A stretch of 64,000 nucleotides of DNA, taken from positions 1 to 64,000 of the forward strand of contig JBHHWI010000002.1 of assembly GCA_046756445.1 (NCBI GenBank), given 5' to 3'. Each line of letters opens with the position of its first letter. The first letter of the stretch is position 1. Source of the DNA: JACZWL01 sp046756445. Lineage in GTDB: Bacteria > Pseudomonadota > Gammaproteobacteria > Steroidobacterales > Woeseiaceae. The translations under genes and the position numbers were made by a program. Positions 58,070-64,000 of this stretch are shown here, piece by piece. The notes beneath the pieces were generated by a model that worked only from the letters and a program-made list of their open reading frames with translations, did not search any database and was not told the DNA's origin.

Positions 58070-58396
58070 TTATGCGACCACCTCTGAGTAGAGATTGATG
58101 GTCGCCACCCCAGCCACAATCAACGCTATCCCGATTACGGCAGGCCAGTCCAGCAGCTGCTTGTAGATAACCACACCGACAATTGAAATAAGGGCTATGC
58201 CGACGCCGGACCAGATCGCATACGCGACGCCCAGGGACAGCGTCCGGAGGACCAGGGACAGGAAATAGAAGGCGGTCCCGTATCCTGCAACGACGATGAC
58301 GCTTGGGCCGATTCTCGTGAATTCTTCCGTGGCCTTGAGGGCAGTGGTCGCAATGACTTCTGCAATTATCGCTATCGAAAGATAAACGTATCCCAT
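58070..58396 (-). CDS. Small multidrug resistance (SMR) family efflux protein
   Basis: A 108-residue, four-helix SMR protein. The key membrane Glu is in AIIAEVIATTALKATEEF (about residue 13), and YFLSLVLRTLSLGVAYAIWSGVGIAL is the classic SMR helix 2-3 text with WSGxG. This is closest to EmrE/Qac-type proton-coupled exporters of quaternary cations. SMR genes are frequent integron cargo, but no attC-type site is seen next to this copy. Confidence 0.92.
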   Translation of the reverse strand: MGYVYLSIAIIAEVIATTALKATEEFTRIGPSVIVVAGYGTAFYFLSLVLRTLSLGVAYAIWSGVGIALISIVGVVIYKQLLDWPAVIGIALIVAGVATINLYSEVVA

Positions 58397-58426
58397 ATCT
58401 TGATCCGTGTCGTAATCATCGGGTTG

Positions 58427-58807
58427 TCAGGCGGCCGGCCGGCGATTTGCAAGGTACCAGGACATACACAGGAACGGCATCAGGCCCAGCAATTGCCATA
58501 GTGGGAGGAAGATGAGCACGATGGCGCTCTGCGGATCGAGGTGCACGACGAAGGACTGGTAGAGCCCGAATGCGCCGAAGGCTGACAGGAGGACGGCGGC
58601 CATGCAGAGGACGATTCCGGAACCCTTGCTTGCCGGCAACCACCGGATTGTCAGGCCCACGAGGGCATAGGGCAGCAGCCCCCAGCCTGCAACGGCAATA
58701 AAAAATAACCATTGCGAGAGACCCGCCGGCCGAGCCGCGTATATCGTGAAAACCAGCGTCGTAATTGCGCCAACCACCAAGACCACATATGCAGTGCGTT
58801 TGATCAC
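58427..58807 (-). CDS. Four-helix membrane protein of unknown function
   Basis: A 126-residue protein with four hydrophobic helices and short loops; RWLPASKGSG and VVHLDPQSAIVLIFLPLWQLLG are the most polar parts. The start is GTG with GGGGAGG five bases upstream, a strong ribosome-binding site. No family is recognised. It lies after the frameshifted gene at 58.8-59.3 kb and may be co-transcribed with it. Confidence 0.65.
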   Translation of the reverse strand: MIKRTAYVVLVVGAITTLVFTIYAARPAGLSQWLFFIAVAGWGLLPYALVGLTIRWLPASKGSGIVLCMAAVLLSAFGAFGLYQSFVVHLDPQSAIVLIFLPLWQLLGLMPFLCMSWYLANRRPAA

Positions 58808-58844
58808 GGCGCCTCCCCGATGCGCTGACCGTACATGAAGCGAG

Positions 58845-59259
58845 TTACCGCTTGTTCCATTGCCGGGCTGCAGTCGCCCGACCGAACTGGAAGAATCCTA
58901 ACAGTGCCGACACGAGCTCGACAATTGCAGGCACCGCGGCGCTGTCGATGAACTGCGTCTGCATATCGGGCAGGCCCGCCCGGAAGATGCGCGATATTGT
59001 CGGGAGACACCGGGATATGGTGATGGTACACGCTGAATGTGAGACCGCCGGCCATTGAGTAGCCGAACAGAGCAGCGCCGGAGACGATGAAACGCGTCCA
59101 GACGGGAACGGCGCCTGCGACCGGTGCCGCCAGTATCACAGTATGGACATAAAGGGTCTGCAGGGCAGGCAGGACTATTTCCAGCTCTGTGTGAGGTTCT
59201 CTGTGCCACAGGGCGGCGACCCGATGCACGACGACGAGGGCGGAGACCGCCAATCTCAC
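58845..59259 (-). pseudogene. Frameshifted four-helix membrane protein gene
   Basis: From the GTG at 59259 the frame encodes hydrophobic helices up to GYSMAGGLTFSVYHHHIPVSPDNIAHLP and then turns into unrelated Arg/Cys-rich text. In another frame the sequence continues naturally with DMQTQFIDSAAVPAIVELVS and ALLGFFQFG, ending TAA at 58845. The VYHHxIxxSPDxxxHLP and final-helix pattern belong together in small membrane proteins of this type. The shift lies near 58975-58995. It is either a true mutation or a sequence error. Confidence 0.6.
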
Positions 59260-59274
59260 AATCAGCTTTGTGTC

Positions 59275-59562
59275 TCAATCACCGGATCGTTTTACGTCTG
59301 CCGGTCGTGTTGTTCCGTCAATTACCCGATATAGGCTGAGGAGACGTCCATCGTCACCAAAACGCAGCGCCAGATCATCGAAGTGAACACAATCGCCCTT
59401 TTCGACGGATTTGACACGCAATATGGCCTCCACCGTTTCAATAACGAACTTCCTGTCCAGGCAATTGGCAAGTCCGGCAATCAGCTGAATGAGCCTGTCG
59501 TGCTCCAGCTTCTGCGCATGCTGCGCCCTCATCCATTCACGATTCTGATCGGGATTGCTCAA
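59275..59562 (-). CDS. Small soluble protein of unknown function
   Basis: The frame gives 95 residues from a TTG at 59562 (GGGGGA upstream) or 85 from the ATG at 59532. The N-terminal half is helical and charged (AQKLEHDRLIQLIAGLANCLD), the C-terminal half is strand-like (VHFDDLALRFGDDGRLLSLY). No family is recognised. The 152-base gap to the right, 59563-59714, holds a short open stretch but nothing I can support as a gene. Confidence 0.55.
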   Translation of the reverse strand: MSNPDQNREWMRAQHAQKLEHDRLIQLIAGLANCLDRKFVIETVEAILRVKSVEKGDCVHFDDLALRFGDDGRLLSLYRVIDGTTRPADVKRSGD

Positions 59563-59714
59563 GCGTCTGATCCCCCTGCAGTTGGTGGGTGATACTCAGG
59601 AATACGCTCCACTGGCGACCAGTGTCGGGCTCGCGGCATCTGAATGCAAGCGATATGGCAAACGTCACGCACCGATGTACCGAGTCTTCGCGGGCAATCG
59701 TTGCCTCGTCCGGT

Positions 59715-60158
59715 CTACATCTGGCTTGCCGGCTTGCGATCCAGCACACCAATACTCGTGAATACCAATGCGACCACAAACAGGACGGGGCCCAGCCCTG
59801 CATCGCCGAATGTGAGGTGGCCGGGTAATATCAGGAACCACATGAGTCCGAGATCGTCCGCCCCCACGACAACCAGGTTTACCAAATATCCCGTGAGGCT
59901 GTTTCGCCAGTTGAGCAGAATGGCGACAACAAATGCCAGCAGGCCGAACCATATGAGATTGTAGGAATGAAAGCTCAAGGCCGCATGGACAATTGGCTCG
60001 GTGTCCGGCGGGAGTGCCTGCACATCTATCGGTGCAGTGGACAGGTAATCAATCTGGGCGGGCAGATCAGCCGACAGCATGAGCCCCCCCGCCCAGATAT
60101 GCAGAAGGCCCCACAGGGCATAGGCGATCGCGCCAACTTTTGGTGCCCAGCGTTTCAA
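59715..60158 (-). CDS. Four-helix membrane protein of unknown function
   Basis: A 147-residue protein with helices around residues 8-28, 58-85, 88-110 and 118-138. A polar loop after helix 1 contains DYLSTAPIDVQALPPDTEP, and HAALSFHSYNLIWFGLLAF has two His. It resembles small DoxX-like or other four-helix proteins, but no family is certain. The start overlaps the stop of the next upstream gene by four bases (ATGA). Confidence 0.65.
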   Translation of the reverse strand: MKRWAPKVGAIAYALWGLLHIWAGGLMLSADLPAQIDYLSTAPIDVQALPPDTEPIVHAALSFHSYNLIWFGLLAFVVAILLNWRNSLTGYLVNLVVVGADDLGLMWFLILPGHLTFGDAGLGPVLFVVALVFTSIGVLDRKPASQM

Positions 60159-60610
60159 TCTGCTTGCGCTCGCGCGTCAATCGTGGTCACCAGCAGAGCG
60201 ACCGCCGCCGCCAGCAATATCGGCGATGAGATTACGCCGGGCGCGAGAATGCCCCAGTAAAGGGATGCGCCGATATGTCCCAGACCGTTGAGAATCATGA
60301 TGACGGAGAGGACATAGGACAGGTATCGCAGCGGTTTTCGACCGGCGAATACCAGCGGAGACAACAACAGCAGGATCAGCACGGCGACGATGAGGCCGCT
60401 CAACCATCCGGAAAAAGTGAAGGCAGGCAGCGGTACGAACGCGTACGATTCACGCAGTTCCAGGACGATGGAATCGTACAGCGGCAAAAAACCGGTGAGT
60501 GCCTCGTCGGTGACGTGCAGAGCCAGCGCAATTGCCACGCCGAGCCACGCGATCCCCCATCGCCGGTGAAGGATCGTTGGGCTTTCGAATAAGGCTTTGA
60601 CGGACGTCAC
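60155..60610 (-). CDS. Four-helix membrane protein of unknown function
   Basis: The GTG at 60610 overlaps the TGA of the upstream DUF4019 gene (GTGA) and is taken as the start, giving 151 residues. Helix 1 contains GVAIALALHVTDEALTGFLP, with a conserved-looking His/Asp/Glu inside the membrane, followed by three further helices. This pattern recalls HXXEE-type membrane proteins, without certainty. Function unknown. Confidence 0.65.
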   Translation of the reverse strand: MTSVKALFESPTILHRRWGIAWLGVAIALALHVTDEALTGFLPLYDSIVLELRESYAFVPLPAFTFSGWLSGLIVAVLILLLLSPLVFAGRKPLRYLSYVLSVIMILNGLGHIGASLYWGILAPGVISSPILLAAAVALLVTTIDARAQAD

Positions 60611-61023
60611 TTGATGTAGTAGCCGGCGACCCGCCACGTGTCGTCGTCATCCTTCATCGCCGTCACCGTTTCGACGGCCGACGCCTTATTCCCGAAAGAC
60701 GTGTTGAATTGAAAAACCACATACTCGCCGTCCGGCGCGCCGGGCAGCGTCAGAGCGTACGTAGATGATTCAGTTTCCCGAGAGTTCAACTGCCCGAGCG
60801 GTGCCCGGACTGCCGTCATCGACCGCACCCAGTCAGCCTTGGAGACCGCTGCCCGAAAATTTGAAGCCGACCGGGCCCAACTCTCTTCGTAACGGCCACG
60901 GTCAGTCAAAGACAACCAGGACAGCGTCGCCTCTCTCGCTATCGCAACGACTTCGTCATCGTCGGCCCGCGCCAAGGTCATGGCCAGCACGAGTAGCACG
61001 GCAAACGCGCCGATCTGTCTCAT
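60607..61023 (-). CDS. DUF4019 family exported protein
   Basis: A 138-residue protein with signal peptide (MRQIGAFAVLLVLAMTLARA) and a mature domain matching DUF4019: EATLSWLSLTDRGRYEESW, RSMTAVRAPLGQLNSRE, FNTSFGNKASAVETVTAMKD and a final WRVAGYYIK. It is presumably a periplasmic NTF2-like domain. GGGGGG lies four bases before the ATG at 61023. It is the first gene of a coupled run with the two membrane proteins downstream. Confidence 0.88.
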   Translation of the reverse strand: MRQIGAFAVLLVLAMTLARADDDEVVAIAREATLSWLSLTDRGRYEESWARSASNFRAAVSKADWVRSMTAVRAPLGQLNSRETESSTYALTLPGAPDGEYVVFQFNTSFGNKASAVETVTAMKDDDDTWRVAGYYIK

Positions 61024-61100
61024 AATTCCCCCCTTGCCAGAGATCACTCTACGGCAATATGGACGTCCCGGTAAACCCGGGGCCCGGGAATCCGCACCGT

Positions 61101-61307
61101 TCAGTGCCGACTGCTGCCCGCACGTATCAGCCGAATTGCCCAGATACACAAAAACAACGCCAATGCTACGGCGATCAACGATGGCCACATCGGCACGTTC
61201 ACGGGGCCGACTTGAACGGGAATCTGAAACAGCAATCGAGCCAGCTGGCCGATTGTGATCAAGCCAAACATAACGCCGGTGATCAATATGTAGGGTTTGT
61301 CGTTCAT
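61101..61307 (-). CDS. Small two-helix membrane protein of unknown function
   Basis: From the ATG at 61307 a 68-residue product is made with two helices (YILITGVMFGLITIGQLARLL and WPSLIAVALALFLCIWAIRLI), separated by VQVGPVNVPMW. This compact layout is found in many bacterial hypothetical proteins. In-frame starts further upstream exist but add no helix. Function unknown. Confidence 0.6.
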   Translation of the reverse strand: MNDKPYILITGVMFGLITIGQLARLLFQIPVQVGPVNVPMWPSLIAVALALFLCIWAIRLIRAGSSRH

Positions 61308-61467
61308 TTTTATATACCCCCATGGCAGACCGTATCCGAGGTTTGCCCCATTCGGCATGTCGAACAATTCGGAATTACCCGTACTATGCCTGCGTCGGGA
61401 ACGGCCCTTTCAGCCAGGCGGGTCCGGCTGGCGCCGCATTTCGCCGCGCGGCGATTCCAGCGGTCCG

Positions 61468-61776
61468 TCAGGTTCCATCGTCCGCTTCTATGTCTTCCTC
61501 GAAGCGGTTCAGAATTCGCATGATTTCTTCATCATCTTCGTATTTTCCCTTGAGCTTTAGGAGTTCCTCATCCGTGCCGGAGCAGGTCTCGTCGATCCGC
61601 CTGGCAAGAAACTCGGCTCGCTCGGAATCGTACGGTTCTTCTCCTCGAAAGTGATCACATAGCTCCCGACGGTCTATGAAGTCTTCGACCTCGTGGGGAT
61701 ACGGGGATATTCCGGTCGCCCGGGCATTCAGTACGGCCGCAAGCAACAGTAACGAGACCACCGGTTGCCTGTGCAT
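61468..61776 (-). CDS. Exported acidic protein of unknown function, next to the last attC-type site
   Basis: From the ATG at 61776 the product has 102 residues: signal peptide (VVSLLLLAAVLNARA), then HEVEDFIDRRELCDHFRGEEP and DETCSGTDEELLKLKGKYED, with two cysteines that could form a disulfide. Similar short exported proteins (C-D-H-F-R-G-E ... C-x-G-T-D) occur in gammaproteobacteria. The start lies only 11 bases from the end of the leftmost attC-type site, as for integron cassette genes, but no attC-type site follows it. About 100 bases upstream is the methyltransferase cassette. Confidence 0.75.
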   Translation of the reverse strand: MHRQPVVSLLLLAAVLNARATGISPYPHEVEDFIDRRELCDHFRGEEPYDSERAEFLARRIDETCSGTDEELLKLKGKYEDDEEIMRILNRFEEDIEADDGT

Positions 61777-61786
61777 GGTCAGTGGA

Positions 61787-61888
61787 ACCCAATGGTTTAG
61801 TTCGCTCGCAGTCGAGCCTAAGGCACGCTTGTTGCCGCAGCAAGAAGCGGGGCTGACCACAGTCGGCCAGCGCAGTGATTTGTCAGGC
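61787..61888 (-). repeat. attC-type recombination site 1 (leftmost, 102 bp)
   Basis: On the minus strand the site starts with R'' GCCTGAC (61888-61882), shows the conserved internal text GCTGGCC-GACTG and GTGCCTTAGGCTC, and ends with the degenerate R' ATTGGGT (61793-61787), where the crossover G has become A. It has the same length and layout as the three sites to the right. The TGA stop of the upstream methyltransferase lies within R''. Confidence 0.8.
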
Positions 61889-62503
61889 TTCAGCCTGCCA
61901 CCACCCATAGAGAAACTGCTGAGTTGTTCCCATCGGTGTGTGATGGTCCTCGACCTCGTGCGCGCGTAGCTGATAGTCCGGCCCGAGCAGTGCCCCGACC
62001 TGCTCAGCGGAGTACCGCTGAACTTCCAGACCGCTGCAGCGTGTCGGGCCCTCCGGCCCGAAAGTGGCCAATACAATATGACCGCTCGGCTGCAGCGCGC
62101 TGCGCAGGACGTCGAGATACTGCGCCCGATCAGTCGCCTCGGTGAGAAAGTGAAAGACCGCCCGGTCATGCCAAACCGCATAGGAACACAAGGGTTCGAA
62201 TTCGGTGACATCAGCCTCGATCCACGTGACCCGAGCGGCCGCGGCTCCGAGTCGGGCACGTGATTGGGTGAGCGCTCCGGCAGCAATGTCCAGAATACTG
62301 ACGTCCCGGTAGCCCGCGTCGAGCAGATGATCGACCAGGGTCGATGCGCCACCGCCCACATCCAGTACGGGAGCCGTGAGTGGCGCACCTGTCGAGCGAA
62401 TCAACGACAAAGACTTCTCCGGAACTGGCTGGTACCAGGAGAGCTCATCCGGCTCCTTGTCCGCATAGACACGCTCCCAGTGCGACTTGCGCGATTCGTT
62501 CAA
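61883..62503 (-). CDS. Cassette-borne SAM methyltransferase
   Basis: A 206-residue class I methyltransferase: N-terminal HWERVYADKEPDELSWYQPVP, SAM motif I VLDVGGGASTLVDHLL (46-53), SILDIAAGAL, WIEADVTEF and WHDRAVFHFLTE. This combination resembles the thiopurine-S-methyltransferase-like/Tellurite-TehB-type group of small methyltransferases; the substrate is unknown. Start TTG at 62503 with GGGGA eight bases upstream. The TGA stop lies in the R'' core of the attC-type site that follows. Confidence 0.88.
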   Translation of the reverse strand: MNESRKSHWERVYADKEPDELSWYQPVPEKSLSLIRSTGAPLTAPVLDVGGGASTLVDHLLDAGYRDVSILDIAAGALTQSRARLGAAAARVTWIEADVTEFEPLCSYAVWHDRAVFHFLTEATDRAQYLDVLRSALQPSGHIVLATFGPEGPTRCSGLEVQRYSAEQVGALLGPDYQLRAHEVEDHHTPMGTTQQFLYGWWQAEA

Positions 62504-62522
62504 GCGAACATCCCCTGCTGAA

Positions 62523-62624
62523 GCCTAACGGATCAACTCACTGGCAACTGAGCGTAAGATGCGATTCCTGCCATTGCAACAAGTGTGACCATGGCCAGTT
62601 GGCCGGCGCAGCGTTTTGTCAGAC
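62523..62624 (-). repeat. attC-type recombination site 2 (102 bp)
   Basis: Minus-strand reading: R'' GTCTGAC (62624-62618), then CGCTGCGCCGGCCAACTGGC, the mirrored CTTACGCTCAGTTGCC and a perfect R' GTTAGGC (62529-62523) matching GTTRRRY. The inner halves GCCAACTGGC and CAGTTGCC form the long imperfect palindrome expected of attC. Confidence 0.85.
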
Positions 62625-62631
62625 AGCGTCC

Positions 62632-63294
62632 TTAACACCGCCTTGCTACGACGACTTCTGATGGAACTCCGAATGCCACCACCTTCGAGTGGTGCTGCAC
62701 CTGCCAATCCGTTTCCGCCAAAAACGGCACAAGATCGACCGGACGGCAACCGCCCACTAATGATGGACGATGCGATTGAATCCAGCCGACAACGCCCGCG
62801 ACCACTCGAGAGGTAAAACCAAACCCGCTGGTGAGACCGGACAGACAGAGCAGTCCATCCGGGCGAAGAATCCGATGGGCTTCGCGAAGCACGGCAACAA
62901 TGTCCTCATGAGATAACAGATCGAAGACGTAGTTTGATACGAAGCGATCATAGTACCCGGAGGGCGCATCGATCTGCGGCTCGCCTTCGGTAAGGATCAC
63001 CTCCGCCCGAGCCGAGTGCGACGCAAGGCGGGTTTGAGCCAGTTGAACCATCGTCGGGCTGACATCTACCCCGCAATAGCGCGCCGTGTCGGACAGATGC
63101 TCCTCGAACAGACGTAGTGCAAAGCGGCCCGTCCCACACCCGAATTCGAAGACCGACTCCGCGGTATTGAAATTCCCGTGCAGCAGGACCAATGTGGTGG
63201 CACGGTCCTCGTAAAAGCACTGCGAGTCCTGCAGCGAACCGATTCGATCGTAGGTCCGCCTCGCTTCTTCATGAGACAGCGTTTCCAAAGTCAC
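62632..63294 (-). CDS. Cassette-borne SAM methyltransferase
   Basis: A 220-residue class I methyltransferase: TYDRIGSLQDSQCFYEDRAT at the N terminus, SAM motif VFEFGCGTGRFALRL (48-62), YCGVDVSPTMVQLAQ, and HRILRPDGLLCLSGLT after the core. The C terminus has a hydrophobic stretch (SRVVAGVVGWIQSH). The substrate is unknown; it is not clearly related to the methyltransferase in the neighbouring cassette. Start GTG at 63294, 32 bases after the preceding attC-type site; stop eight bases before the next one. Confidence 0.88.
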   Translation of the reverse strand: MTLETLSHEEARRTYDRIGSLQDSQCFYEDRATTLVLLHGNFNTAESVFEFGCGTGRFALRLFEEHLSDTARYCGVDVSPTMVQLAQTRLASHSARAEVILTEGEPQIDAPSGYYDRFVSNYVFDLLSHEDIVAVLREAHRILRPDGLLCLSGLTSGFGFTSRVVAGVVGWIQSHRPSLVGGCRPVDLVPFLAETDWQVQHHSKVVAFGVPSEVVVARRC

Positions 63295-63325
63295 GACCTG
63301 GCGAGAATGGGCAATATGCTCCGCC

Positions 63326-63427
63326 GTCTATCAGTCTCGCTCACAGGCAACTGAGCGTAAGGCACGCTTGTTGCGCTTGCAAGTAGCGTGACTGCCGCCA
63401 GTTGACCAGCGTAGTGACTTGTCAGGC
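63326..63427 (-). repeat. attC-type recombination site 3 (102 bp)
   Basis: Minus-strand reading: R'' GCCTGAC (63427-63421), then CACTACGCTGGTCAACTGGC, the mirrored CCTTACGCTCAGTTGCC, and R' GATAGAC (63332-63326), one base from the GTTRRRY consensus. The stop codon of the HExxH gene lies in R''. Confidence 0.83.
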
Positions 63428-63883
63428 GACATCGATTTCGTGCCGTCGCGCGTCCACTTCGAATGGGGCTTGGTCATACCCGAATACCGCAATCTGCTGT
63501 AAGTATTCGGGAAGAAAGTCCTTGATGGAACCCGCTTGCTCGTACTGATGCACATGCCGACATTCGTGAGAAATCAGTCGGTTAGACAAACACCCCTCAC
63601 ATATGTAGATTCCGTACCCTAGTGTCACTCCAACCATTCCCGGGCCAAGAAGCCCGGTTTCAAGTGCAACGCTGCGCAACTCGGGGTCATCCGGCAATGG
63701 AAGACTGGAGACAGTACTCACGCGAACGTAGTCCGGATTGGCGACCCCAACGGCTCGAGCCAGGCGCAAACCGACATCCGAAAGAGGGTCTCCTGTAGCG
63801 AGGACTTCACTCGACCTCGCCTCTGCCCATACGATTGCCCTGGGAAGCAAGGCCGGCAGCATTGCAGCAAGATCTGTATACAT
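63422..63883 (-). CDS. Cassette-borne HExxH metallopeptidase-like protein
   Basis: A 153-residue protein with HECRH (106-110) in NRLISHECRHVHQYEQAGS, i.e. an HExxH zinc signature followed by Q-Y-E, and a later acidic segment APFEVDARRHE (Glu 142) that may supply a third ligand. The arrangement resembles the HExxHxxQ domains of DUF4157-like proteins. Signal peptide absent. The ATG starts only four bases after the upstream attC-type site, so no ribosome-binding site of its own is visible; the stop codon TGA is inside the R'' of the next site. Confidence 0.8.
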   Translation of the reverse strand: MYTDLAAMLPALLPRAIVWAEARSSEVLATGDPLSDVGLRLARAVGVANPDYVRVSTVSSLPLPDDPELRSVALETGLLGPGMVGVTLGYGIYICEGCLSNRLISHECRHVHQYEQAGSIKDFLPEYLQQIAVFGYDQAPFEVDARRHEIDVA

Positions 63884-63886
63884 GTC

Positions 63887-63988
63887 GCCTGACGGTTTAG
63901 CTCACGGGCAACTGAGCGTAAGGCGCGATTCTTGCCATTGCAAGAATCGTGACCGCAGCCAGTTGCTCAGCGCAGCAATTTGTTAGAC
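63887..63988 (-). repeat. attC-type recombination site 4 (rightmost, 102 bp)
   Basis: Minus-strand reading: R'' GTCTAAC (63988-63982), a perfect match to RYYYAAC, then AAATTGCTGCGCTGAGCAAC, a perfect 10-bp hairpin CGATTCTTGC/GCAAGAATCG (63926-63949) at the tip, the mirrored CCTTACGCTCAGTTGCC, and R' GTCAGGC (63893-63887). The start of this site strongly resembles published attC sites of resistance cassettes. The gene it belongs to lies beyond the right edge. Confidence 0.87.
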
Positions 63989-64000
63989 ATCCTTTTCTAC

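Larger units (their letters stand above)
61787..64000 (-). mobile_element. Distal end of an integron gene-cassette array
   Basis: Four 102-bp attC-type sites at 61787, 62523, 63326 and 63887 alternate with single minus-strand genes, each gene followed closely by a site at its 3' end. Cassette lengths by R' positions are 561, 803 and 736 bp. Genes start 4 to 32 bases after a site. This is the standard gene-attC cassette layout read leftward, so attI and any integrase would lie right of the window. Without seeing an integrase it may also be an integrase-less cassette cluster. Confidence 0.85.

Noticed and set aside
61359..61473. Possible fifth attC-type site after the exported-protein gene
   Set aside because: ACCTGAC and GTTCGAC could be cores, but the length is 115 instead of 102 and the conserved internal palindrome is missing.

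Overview
The window reads as a stretch of gammaproteobacterial chromosome. It is moderately GC-rich and almost gap-free. The evidence is Gram-negative envelope genes (lptE, lnt, yhdP, a DUF481 outer-membrane protein), a Coq7 ubiquinone hydroxylase, a Crp regulator, and conserved gammaproteobacterial blocks: rplM-rpsI; holA-nadD-rsfS-rlmH-maf-rng-yhdP-nit-tldD; lnt-corC-ybeY-phoH-miaB; and ssb-MFS facing uvrA. Placement near Chromatiales or Woeseiales is only an inference from overall gene content.

Region 1 to 46.4 kb is mostly housekeeping DNA. From the left it holds a tRNA-Gln cut by the window edge, rpsI-rplM with a promoter and a leader hairpin, DUF481, coq7, crp, rpe, and a 180-bp inverted-repeat element that supplies the djlA stop codon. 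Next come djlA, purC, yihY, pmbA, darP, purE and purK, then an unusual AAA-ATPase/FHA fusion followed by two tiny genes. The large leftward block tldD to leuS follows. It is broken between holA and lptE by about 4.7 kb carrying a cysteine-poor Trm112 variant, a divergent MerC-like gene, yidD, cysS and three uncharacterised genes. Then come lnt to miaB, a fused sat-cysC, ssb, an MFS exporter, uvrA, a decayed ATP-grasp remnant, a lipase, a cupin gene and uup.

Region 46.4 to 61.8 kb is accessory in character. Every gene lies on the minus strand, most are short (50 to 290 codons), and many overlap by a few bases. Products are acetyltransferases, VOC and cupin proteins, OsmC, SDR, SMR, MAPEG, methyltransferases and several small multi-pass membrane proteins. 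One gene is frameshifted and one lacks a normal start codon.

Region 61.8 to 64 kb is the clearest special system: the distal end of an integron gene-cassette array, or an integrase-less cassette cluster. Four copies of a 102-bp attC-type site are spaced at cassette intervals, each just downstream of a minus-strand gene (the partner of the last lies beyond the edge). The cargo is two SAM methyltransferases and an HExxH metallopeptidase-like protein. Any integrase gene would lie beyond the right edge.
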